Source of the DNA: Notospermus geniculatus
Taxonomy: Eukaryota; Nemertea; Pilidiophora; Heteronemertea; Lineidae
Assembly: GCA_002633025.1 (NCBI GenBank)
Contig: NMRB01002132.1
Span: 4,044-68,043 of the forward strand
Direction of reading: 5' to 3'
Length of the DNA stretch: 64,000 nt
Every line of letters starts with the position of its first letter. Position 1 is the stretch's first letter. Made by a program: the position numbers and the translations under genes. Positions 54,893 to 64,000 of the stretch are shown piece by piece. Under the pieces are notes generated by a model that made no database searches, was not told the DNA's origin, and was given only the letters and a program-made list of their open reading frames with translations.

Positions 54893-56910
54893 TATGAAGA
54901 AATGATTTGGTAGCAAGATGGGGTGAGTCATTGTGTCTACACATACAATATCATCAGCAATGCCACCAGCTGTTTGCTATGGTATCGCATCAAATCTGAA
55001 CAATAACGATGTTTGCATTTGGTAGGAGCTAACTTACTTCATGGCGTGAGAACTCTTCCCAACTCTTGAAAAAAGGAGAATAATGAATAATGAATGATGC
55101 AATAACAGTATGTTTATCAGTAACAAGTGGTCAATCTGTCATGTCTGTTGTTGCTGTTTGTTCTTGCGATGATTCTAGCCATGGTTACACTACATAAAAT
55201 CCCCGGGTTTTTTGCGGTCACCTATGAATTGAAGGGCTTCGAGAAACCCGAATCTCAATTTATCAGCTTTGACTTCGTTGTGACAAAAAATGCCCTTTTT
55301 TGGCCTTAAAGTCACTCTCTGCCCTTCTTGCTGAAGGTAAAACACCCTGCCCTTTGAAATCCTGACTGAAATGCTAATAGATATTCTGTACATATAAGTG
55401 TTTAGTACCAAATCTGATATTGATTGAAAACATTCAAGGATTTCACATTAATCATGCATGAGTTAGCTGTCTGATCTAACATGTGGGCATGTGAACAAAC
55501 GAATGTTTAACCGCGGGTATTTTTTTGAAGCATGAGTAATGAAGTTGAAAATTTCTCATTGTTAGAAAGTTGATGGGATTTCCTCTTGCTAAATGAGTCT
55601 TTTGTTAATTTGGATGGGTTTGGTAATTGTTTGTGTATGGCCTTCATGTGATGCACATTTAACCCAATGGAGCCCATGCCACCCTAAACCGCCCTGCCGT
55701 GAGGCACCTAGAAGACCATGCTCACTTTTTCACAAAAATCCCTATCACCTCTAATGTAAAAATCAAAATCACTAATTACTGCTGGCAGTGCCACAATCCG
55801 CCATGTCTCCAGATGCCGATTCTGCCATAAACCGCCTTGACTCATTACACTGTTCTCTATTCAGCTTAATGCAGTGGCATTTCTGGTGGTTCTGGGCGGT
55901 GAAAGGTACAGATGGAAAGTGCAAAAAAATAGGTGGCTCTATTGGGTTGAAGGGGCCCAACAGGCAGCCTCTCCAGGCATTTCGATGCGCTCTACATCGG
56001 TCGGTTCGCATGAGAATCTAACTCTGACATGTATTGCTAGTAAAATACACTAAACACCAACACTTAACCCAAAATCTGTAGGTTGTCAGTTGCTAGTGCC
56101 ACCTGTGATGAAGTGACTGCACTGATTTTGAGCCTAATGTATCAGCTGAGCGCCAGGCCTGTGGGCCTCTAGTTTTACAAACTGACTTAACCCAGACTTT
56201 TATCGTACAAAACTCCTTTGAGTTGGCCTGAAGTGAACTTACTCATTTAAGTAAAATCATCTCAGTTCTTCATGATTCCAACCAGAACTCAACCAAGAAA
56301 ACAAGTGTTGTCTTGTAGCAATTAGGGTGCCACTTTGTGCAAAAGATATCTCAAAACATTGGGAAAAGGTGCAGTGATGAGTTGCAGGTAACACTTGTCT
56401 GTTGGCAAATGGTGGTGCATTTTCCTTGCAAATGTTAAAACCCTGCTGATATTTTAATACCCTGATGGGTAAATGTACTCACGTACCCTGCTGGAGGCTA
56501 ATTGTCTATGGAAATGGCTTGGTGCAGGTGGCTGTTTTTGTAGCCTTCAGGAGAGGTGGGCATCACAGGACATGAAAGATGGCAACGTTTCTTGCTCTAC
56601 TGCTGGGAAAACAATTGAGTAACTAACAGTTCACGGTGAGGGTCTGCCAATCAAAGAATGGTTCGATATATGCTCAGCCTGGGGCTGCAATAGGTGAAAC
56701 TGTGTAAACAGACTGATTTTCATTGCATATGCTTGGTATGTAATAAAAATTCATGAATATTTGTTAATAACCAACCATATGCTGCAGATCTTAACAGTTA
56801 TCTGCCCAAGCTCGCCAAATGGTAAGTTGACTCAGCCAAAGCTTGCCAAACTACATTGGCAGCACAGCCAAAACTCACCAAATGGCAAGTTCAGACTTCA
56901 TTCCATGAGA
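54893..56910. other. Gene-free stretch
   Basis: 55188-55225 resembles one end of the AAGCCCTGTTTA element (ctacataaaatccccggg). The open frames at 55772-56021 on both strands overlap each other and show no motif. Nothing else recognised. Confidence 0.35.
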
Positions 56911-56914
56911 ATTA

Positions 56915-57200
56915 TACAGTACGTTGCACGATTGACCTCCCTTCCACGCTGCGCACCATATGCGTACCACATGCAGCGTCATGCGCGTACCGTCCTCGTA
57001 TCTTCCGCGGATGTCGCGCCCCGTCATGGAAGGCACGTAGAGAAGACGTAACGTCATTCACCCTTGGTGCGCAAACGTCACGCAGAAGACACGTGACGTA
57101 CCTGTAGGCCTACCATACGCAATGAACTGAAGCGTACCTTCCGCGTGACCTATGCGGAAGGTATGCGGAAAAAGGTAGGTCAATTGTGCAACGTGCTGTA
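56915..57200. mobile_element. TTGCACAATTGACCTCC MITE, copy 3
   Basis: Ends tacagtacgttgcacgatt and ggtcaattgtgcaacgtgct, with the inner cgtcctcgtatcttccgcgg phrase. The best preserved of the three. Confidence 0.78.
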
Positions 57201-57897
57201 TTTTACTTTCATTCCAAGCTGCCTTTTGTTTTCAATGTCCATTCCATCTTTTGAGCCATTGTTTCTATAGAAAATCACTGAGAATTTAGCTACAACTCGT
57301 GATGATCTCAACGACTGCGGCGCCACCTTACAGCTTTCTTATCTACAACTTGAGATCGTACCATCGACTACAGAATATGACCAATATGTCTTTATTTTGT
57401 AAGATAATGTATTGTGTACCAATACACGGCTGCTGAAGCCTGGGGGAACGAGGCCGCGAGTGCCGCCCTGAAGTCACCTTGTGAATCCTGTCGCCGCCAG
57501 GCTTGTATCACATTAAAAGCACCTGCATGTATCAGCCTCAGAAGTCTCCACATCTGCATGAAGATTTAAAGAGAGATTTTTTTGTTACCAACAACAAAAC
57601 CTGTCAACAGTAATCTTCTATAATGGTATAACATGAATAAGTGGTGAATGAAAAGCCCCAAAGATTGATGGTAAGCCACAATGGCAGACAAGTTGTATTC
57701 AATGACACCTTTGGCGGCAGCGGTATGCCACCTCAAAGAATTTATTATGGATAAATGAAGGAACGGTCAATGGAGGGGGCTTCAGAAGATGGATGAGCGA
57801 TAGAAGTGATAGGATGCGACGGAATGATACTTTAGAGGGACGTGGAGTGGTCAGTTTCTTCTTCCTGTTTACTACTGTCGTATATGATTAAAGGTGC

Positions 57898-58193
57898 TCT
57901 AGTTCGAATTGTAAACATTACGGTGTGCCACCTATTGTCAACTTCTGGTACTAACAAATCAGATAAAATCGAATTAAATCTCGCCTTTCCACAACTTTTT
58001 GTTTGTTTTTGAGCGTAAAATCATAAATATGTTTCGGTTACAAGAATATTTATCAAGATAGATATAAAAATAGATAACATTAATGTTTTGGTATACACGG
58101 TGCTGCCACCTGTCCGAGGAAAAATAACTATTATAATCAACCATGTAAATAAACAAACCGTAATGTTTACAATTCGAACTAGAGCACCTTTAA
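57898..58193. mobile_element. TTAA-flanked MITE (AGGTGC ends), copy 4
   Basis: Bounded by TTAA with perfect 36-bp arms starting aaggtgctctagttcgaat. The interior has gccacctattgtcaac and gtgctgccacctgtcc, as in the other copies. Confidence 0.8.
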
Positions 58194-58199
58194 GGGATC

Positions 58200-58420
58200 A
58201 TCTCAATGTTTAGTGGAGCAGGAAGATCATGGACGTTGCCAAGTTTTCTGTAGGGGGGGGTCGGATTTCTTAAAGGCAGGATGTAGCGCCGCCAGCTCAT
58301 GTGGCCCTTGTCCCGACAGGGGTCTGGGGCCTCCCCCAGGAAAATTTGAAAATCTAGATGCTCTGAGACGCATTCTGGGTGGGGCATTTTCAATTGGCCG
58401 TGTCCTCCTCAACGTGTAAA
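58200..58420. repeat. Dispersed CCCCCAGGAAAATTTGAAA repeat
   Basis: The run ggcctcccccaggaaaattt followed by gatgctctgagacgcattct is of a type I recall as repetitive in marine invertebrate genomes; only one copy is in this window. Confidence 0.35.
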
Positions 58421-58954
58421 GCTGCTTTGAATGTTAGGGCACTGTTCGCCAAAGGGGGGTCATTTGCACCCCCGACCCCCTGGTGACGCCGATGAAGATG
58501 GTTCATTTTTTTCAAAGCCTCCTTCTTAATTGGTCTTGATCTCAATTCCTTTGACTTGTAATCTTAATCTCTAAATGATCTGTTCTTCCACCTTGTCCTC
58601 ATGTTCTGTAAAACAGGCATACAGCTATCAGACTCCACATCTTTACACAATTTAAATTCAATCTATAAATTCCTTGTTTTAAACTGAAAAGAACTGAAGC
58701 ATCCAGCTAATTTTTTCTTTATGCATTTTGATGGTGATAAATGGATATATGCATCACGCTGTCATCTGATTCCCCCATTTTCGCTCATGCCTTCATGAAA
58801 TTTGCTTTGGGGTGACAGTGGAAGCCTGCCTGGCAATGTAACAGAATGTTGGCGAAAAGGCTGCCCTGTTATTGGCACGAGTGTTAGAGCTCAGATGAGG
58901 CACTGTTGAGCAAATGTTTGGAAGCCTTCATGAAAAAAGGCCGTAGTGGACTTC

Positions 58955-59090
58955 TGGGCTGACCGCACAGAAAGTACGATAGTGCTTTCGGTGCCTATCA
59001 GCGGTTTAGTTAATGGGAAAATGCGTTATAACTAGCTGCCGATAGGCGTTGGTAGCACTATCAGACATTTTGTGCGGTCGGCCTTGGAAG
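58955..59090. mobile_element. MITE, about 130 bp
   Basis: Left gggctgaccgcacagaaagt and right attttgtgcggtcggcc pair, with inner cgatagtgct / agcactatc and gcctatcagcgg / ccgataggc arms. Confidence 0.7.
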
Positions 59091-59199
59091 ACCCGCAGAT
59101 AATGTGAGCGTGTGTGGACCCAGGCCTTTCCTTTTGAGGCGCGCTAAAATGTGCATGTGCCTCGCAAACAATAGAATTTTTATTATCTCCCCGCTTTTT

Positions 59200-59934
59200 G
59201 AAAAAAGTCGGGGAGATATTGTTTTACCCTCCGCCGTCAGTCCGGCTGTCCGTCCGGCTGTCCGTCCGTCCGTCCGTCCGAAAGTGATATCTCCTCCTAG
59301 ACCGTTCAACGGAGGAGCTTGAAACTTTGGTATATATTAGGTACTCATCCACTATTGTGCACAACACTCTTGGAATTTCGATCCAACTCCCTGTCTTTCC
59401 ACCAGGGGGCGATATGTGAAAAACACATTTATGGTCATTACTCCTAAAGTAATTGTGATAAAGTGATGAAATTTGGTGTGAAGGTTTATCTGTGACAGCT
59501 TCATAATATATCGTACGGGTTTTGACCTTGACCTACTTTCAAGGTCACAGGGGTCAAACTTTAATAAAAACTAGGAGCCGTCCGAAAGTGATATCTCCTC
59601 CTGGACCGTTCAATGGAGGAGATTGAAACTATGGTATATATTAGGTACTCATCCACTGATGTGCACAACACTCTTAGAATTTCAATCCAACTCCCTGTCT
59701 TTCCACCAGGGGGCGATCCGTGACAAATACATTTATGGCCATTACTCCTTAAGTAATTGTGATAAAGTGACAAAATTTTGTGTGAAGGTTCATCTGTAAC
59801 ATCTTCACAATATATCGGACAGGTTTTGACGTTGACCTACTTTCAAGGTCACAAGGGGACGAACATTCCTTAAAACCACAAGAAACATGTGAAAAACACG
59901 TCTATGGGCATTATTTGTAAACTATTTGTGATGA
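59200..59934 (+). repeat. Tandem array, 305-bp unit with CCACCAGGGGGC
   Basis: cgaaagtgatatctcctcct begins units at 59278 and 59582; the CTCF-like motif is at 59399 and 59703 (304 bp apart). Each unit also has ttgacctactttcaaggtca. A (CCGT) run is at 59228-59280. The array runs into the gap. Confidence 0.88.
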
Positions 59935-60777
59935 NNNNNNNNNNNNNNNNNNNNNNNNNNNNNNNNNNNNNNNNNNNNNNNNNNNNNNNNNNNNNNNNNN
60001 NNNNNNNNNNNNNNNNNNNNNNNNNNNNNNNNNNNNNNNNNNNNNNNNNNNNNNNNNNNNNNNNNNNNNNNNNNNNNNNNNNNNNNNNNNNNNNNNNNNN
60101 NNNNNNNNNNNNNNNNNNNNNNNNNNNNNNNNNNNNNNNNNNNNNNNNNNNNNNNNNNNNNNNNNNNNNNNNNNNNNNNNNNNNNNNNNNNNNNNNNNNN
60201 NNNNNNNNNNNNNNNNNNNNNNNNNNNNNNNNNNNNNNNNNNNNNNNNNNNNNNNNNNNNNNNNNNNNNNNNNNNNNNNNNNNNNNNNNNNNNNNNNNNN
60301 NNNNNNNNNNNNNNNNNNNNNNNNNNNNNNNNNNNNNNNNNNNNNNNNNNNNNNNNNNNNNNNNNNNNNNNNNNNNNNNNNNNNNNNNNNNNNNNNNNNN
60401 NNNNNNNNNNNNNNNNNNNNNNNNNNNNNNNNNNNNNNNNNNNNNNNNNNNNNNNNNNNNNNNNNNNNNNNNNNNNNNNNNNNNNNNNNNNNNNNNNNNN
60501 NNNNNNNNNNNNNNNNNNNNNNNNNNNNNNNNNNNNNNNNNNNNNNNNNNNNNNNNNNNNNNNNNNNNNNNNNNNNNNNNNNNNNNNNNNNNNNNNNNNN
60601 NNNNNNNNNNNNNNNNNNNNNNNNNNNNNNNNNNNNNNNNNNNNNNNNNNNNNNNNNNNNNNNNNNNNNNNNNNNNNNNNNNNNNNNNNNNNNNNNNNNN
60701 NNNNNNNNNNNNNNNNNNNNNNNNNNNNNNNNNNNNNNNNNNNNNNNNNNNNNNNNNNNNNNNNNNNNNNNNNNNNN
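59935..60777. other. Assembly gap (843 N)
   Basis: All N; the left border is the 305-bp tandem array, which may continue inside. Confidence 0.95.
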
Positions 60778-60796
60778 GCCAGGCATGCCAGGTTAA

Positions 60797-61025
60797 AGGT
60801 AAAGTTTAAGTTTGGGTTTATAGTCTGATATCAACAACGGTAGAGGTGTCATCCGACTTTACACTCAGCGCTACAATCCGAGCATTTCCAACCGGTACCC
60901 ATTTATACACCTGGGTGGAGAGAGGCCAGTGAGGTAAAGAGATTTGCCCAAAGTCTCACGCCCAGTGGGATTCGAACCCGGGACCCTCTGACCGCTAGTC
61001 GGAGACCCGAACTACTACACCACCT
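60797..61025 (-). mobile_element. tRNA-derived CORE-like SINE, copy 2
   Basis: Reverse copy of the SINE at 45052: B box ggttcgaatcc read on the minus strand, ggtacccatttatacacc and aaagtttaagtttggg tail. Next to the gap. Confidence 0.7.
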
Positions 61026-61207
61026 TCTTTTGCATATATCTACAAACCCTGCTGCAAGTTTTGCGGTAATACATAGCTTAATTCTTGAGTTATTCCCCTG
61101 AAACCACCAGATTGGATGGAGAGAGATCAGAGAGAGAGAGAGATTCAGAGATGAGAGAATTCCAGTAAAACCAAGGAAGACCACCACACTGTGAGTGTGT
61201 GGCGGTC

Positions 61208-61456
61208 TTAAAGGAGCTGGACGTCCAAGTTGTAAACACTCACTCACTGGTTCTCTATCCACGCGACGCCTGCGGTGCTGCCACCTATTGTCGGTGATAT
61301 GTACTGACGTGAATATCGTGAGTGAGTTGCATTGGACCGGGCACCAGTCTAACGATCACTGGTGCTGCCACCTTCACAAAGGAATAAAACTAGTTTGCTG
61401 GCCACTGTTTGTAAACAAACCAGTTTGTTTACAACTTGGACGTCCAGCTCCTTTAA
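61208..61456. mobile_element. TTAA-flanked MITE (AGGAGC ends), copy 2
   Basis: Reverse complement of 37478-37736 at high identity, again with TTAA at both borders and no outer palindrome. Confidence 0.8.
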
Positions 61457-62309
61457 TGATGCAGCAGTCGTGGACACCCATTCAGCCATATCAAATATCA
61501 GATCGCAAAATCTCCACAGAATAGTGAGATCAAAGAATAAAACATTTTGTGTAGCCAATATAAACGAAGATGAAGGCTATTTGCTCATTTTGGTTGCGTT
61601 TTGAAAGCCGAAAGCAATTCCTATCATCGCGCATGTAACATTACGGCTAATAGTGAAGCATTATTAATGCATTGCTGTCTTACTCATGTTGTGAGTCAGG
61701 AAATATTGCCGTACATCATCACAATTTCACACAGCCTGTTGGACCGAGGCATGTGTCGGCGGAAAGACTCATCGAGAAAATTGCGTCGATGGAATGTGCA
61801 TTCATTTGTCAAGGGAATTTTAAAAAGTGAAGTCTTAACAGCGGGTTTGGGTTTTAAGAAAATTGCTTCAAGCACTTTGCTGAATTAACTCATTCTCGTT
61901 AAAAAATAGGTTATGTTTTCTGTGGCTGTTCACTGATTGGTAATATATCAGAGAATAAAAAGTGTTCGAAGATCACAATTTATAAAATGGGGAATTCCTC
62001 TACTAAATTGGAACATGTGGCCAAATGAAACTTTAACATCATAAGAAGCTTAAAGGGGCAGCAGGATTGTTGCGACTTTTTGTCGACAAGCAGCGCCATC
62101 GGCAGTCATGGCGGTAATTGCGTCATTCTTCAAAGCCGTAGTCATGCCTTTTGCCCCAGTGTTGGAGAATGTTTGAAAATACAATGCGCACGTTGATCCC
62201 TGCAATTATAGCCGACGAGGGTATAATACTGTGGTGTGTTACTGTACATGGAGGTGAGGTTGATGAGTGGTAGTGTGTATCTAGATACATATCACACCAA
62301 GTTAGAAGA
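61457..62309. other. Gene-free stretch
   Basis: A 95-codon open frame at 61601-61888 has no motif or splice context I can support. The rest is AT-rich single-copy-looking sequence. Confidence 0.35.
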
Positions 62310-62705
62310 TACTAACCAAGAAACGTGCCACCAAATGGCGAGATTTTGAACTTTGACCTCTGTGACCTTCAAAAGTAGGTCAAATTGAAAACCCGTTACA
62401 CGTGTCATGTATCCTCCTTAGATGCACCTATGATAAAAATTTGGAGACGATCCAGTCATTAGTTCAGCAGTTATTGCACTTTTGTGTTTTTGGTTTTGGC
62501 CACCTGGTGGCAAAGCCAAGAATCGAATTGGATCAAAACTTGGTGTCATAGGTCATCCGACCTAGGAGTGTATATATATGTACGAAGTACAAAGTTTCAG
62601 ATCAAAAGCCCCAGCGGTTAGGAAACGTTCCCTGCTAACAGCTGACGACGACGGACGATGACGGTGACGGATGCTGCACCACCAGAAGAATTCACTAGGT
62701 GAGCT
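62310..62705 (-). repeat. CCACCAGGTGGC repeat, reverse copy
   Basis: Shares gtcaaattgaaaacc, gtatcctccttagatgcacc and gccacctggtggc (62499-62511) with 39760-40770 on the other strand. The right end runs into a GACGACGGACGATGACGG-rich border and tcactaggtgagctaa. Confidence 0.7.
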
Positions 62706-63363
62706 AAGAAAACCTGGAAATTTTTTTGATAGGACCACACAAAGCCGTCCTACTGCAAAGGAATCAAATATATTTGGATGGATTTCCCAGATTTGTGTAG
62801 TTGTTCGTGTTACCTGTCTGTAAGCTGTTGGTAGTCAGTTGACAAACAAAAAGCAGACGTCAGCATGCACAATGGCAAGATTTGTTGATTTGTTTACTTG
62901 GATCGTGTGTCTCACAGTTTCGAGAGGACATAAATGTGTGATTCATCCAGGTAGATCGGTCCATTCATGCCATATCAAGTTGAGCATAGCATACAAGTGT
63001 ACGTGTATATCCATCTGTACAGGGAACCCTGGTCATCTTAAGTTGGAATAGACTGTGACTTGAGAATCTGTTGGAAGGTTTTTACTTGTTTTCATGTTGT
63101 CTTTCTCTTTCAAGTCCAGACCTCCTTCAGGTGCAACAACACGTTACCTGAGATCGAGGTGGTAATCTCCTCCCGAGTTGGGGAAATGCTGCTGCTAAAT
63201 CTGGAAAAAATGTTATTTGATACAACAGTTGGCTTTTAAAGGTGCATATCACACCGGAGCATGCAATCGTGAGATATAACATGGAAATTTCTGAAGAGAT
63301 GAAATTGTACATCGTTCCTCATCTGATGTTGTAGACTTCACTCTAAGTTCTAGGAGTCTCAGC

Positions 63364-63478
63364 TAAAGCAGGCCTCACACGGGGCGGTTTTGAAGGCGGT
63401 TCAACACGGTTCAAAACCGTGCTGAACCTGAATGACATCGCCTAGACAACGTCAGTGTTTACCATTGATTGCCACCTC
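63364..63478 (+). mobile_element. AAAGCAGGCCTCACAC MITE, left-end fragment
   Basis: Starts taaagcaggcctcacac and includes ggttcaaaaccgtgctgaac, then breaks off near 63478 next to a different repeat. Confidence 0.65.
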
Positions 63479-63479
63479 T

Positions 63480-63770
63480 GAAGGTGTGTGAGGTTGTGAT
63501 GTGACCTTTGACCTTGACCCTGTGACCTTTGATGCAAATATCCCTTCCGGCCTATAACTTTGCAACGAAGGCAGATTTTGGGTCAGTATTTTCAGGGAAG
63601 GTGAGTGAGCAGTCAAAGGTGTGTTGCACACTATCTACCCGTCATGATGCAACCTTTGTTTGACATGACCCTGTGACTTTTACCTCAAATATCCCTTCCA
63701 GCTCAACATTTCAACGAAGGCAACTTTCGTTCAGTGGGATTTGCACACGTTTTGCCTTGCTCTTGTTAGA
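63480..63770 (+). repeat. Nuclear-receptor-motif repeat
   Basis: tgacctttgaccttgaccc at 63502 and gtgacctttgatgc follow each other; then ttccggcctataactttgc and aacatttcaacgaaggc, which match 36800 and, reversed, 32084-32395. Confidence 0.7.
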
Positions 63771-64000
63771 GACTGATTGCACATTGTAGCTGTAGCCTGC
63801 AAGAAACGCAGCTAACAAGAAATGTATGATGGTTACGATATGCCAGGCGTATTACATGGAATTAGCATTACTTAACCAGAATACACAGTGTATCGAGCGT
63901 CATGAAAGGGTTCATCAACATACCTTGCTCAGAAATAAGAAGGGTTATGTTTTTTCCAATCTACGATGTTGATAGATGAACTATCAATGACCCTTTCTAT

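Noticed and set aside
59889-60809. Long open frames across 59.9-60.8 kb
   Set aside because: Again an N gap; only a few real codons at each side.

Overview
This is a eukaryotic, almost certainly metazoan, nuclear window. It has one intron-containing gene with GT-AG introns, no operons, no long prokaryote-type ORFs, and a very high density of short inverted-repeat transposons (MITEs), tRNA-derived SINEs, minisatellites and tandem arrays. Three runs of N are assembly gaps (14815-15619, 30001-30090, about 59935-60777); two of them abut tandem repeats. The repeat style, with CCACCAGGGGGC/TGACCTTGACCT-rich units, CORE-like SINEs and GGATCCGCCCC-ended hAT-like elements, suggests a marine invertebrate (echinoderm, hemichordate, cephalochordate or mollusc). 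I cannot settle the phylum from sequence alone.

The only gene I can identify is on the + strand between 17083 and 26358. Eleven exons join in frame into 402 complete codons that resemble the middle of the centrosome and spindle pole associated protein CSPP1: a short proline-rich stretch, a charged stretch, an [12 protein letters not shown]-type motif, a Gly/Asn segment ending in IFGAP, two strongly charged coiled-coil exons, then three proline-rich exons with repeated PPIP/PAVPAL/PEVPPAL motifs. The N-terminal and C-terminal thirds expected for CSPP1 were not found. A promoter-like stretch with NRF1-like and YY1-like motifs and a short open exon ending in a strong donor lies at 1735-1923. It could be the first exon of this or another gene.

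Layout: 1-3.8 kb holds palindromic elements and the candidate promoter. 3.8-9.1 kb has assorted MITEs. 9.1-11 kb is a tandem duplication in which one unit carries a SINE and the other keeps the empty site. 11.5-13.7 kb and 28.2-29.9 kb are two copies of a 1.7 kb segment. 14.5-15.6 kb is a 39-bp minisatellite running into a gap. 17.1-26.4 kb is the CSPP1-like gene, with MITEs in most of the larger introns. 27.3-27.9 kb is an 80-bp minisatellite. 30-64 kb has no identifiable gene and is a mosaic of MITEs, nested elements, and tandem arrays carrying CTCF-like and nuclear-receptor-like motifs, with a few weak exon candidates (41118, 42114 minus, 46615, 53229, 54842).

The most interesting structure is the nesting. 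Short elements flanked by TTAA lie at the centres of other inverted repeats (37.45-37.76 kb and 49.62-50.10 kb), two copies of one host element are interrupted at the same place by different elements (38.1 and 49.7 kb), and hAT-like elements are nested in or host to others (29.95, 41.6, 50.4 kb). No prokaryote-type defence system, CRISPR array or phage is present.
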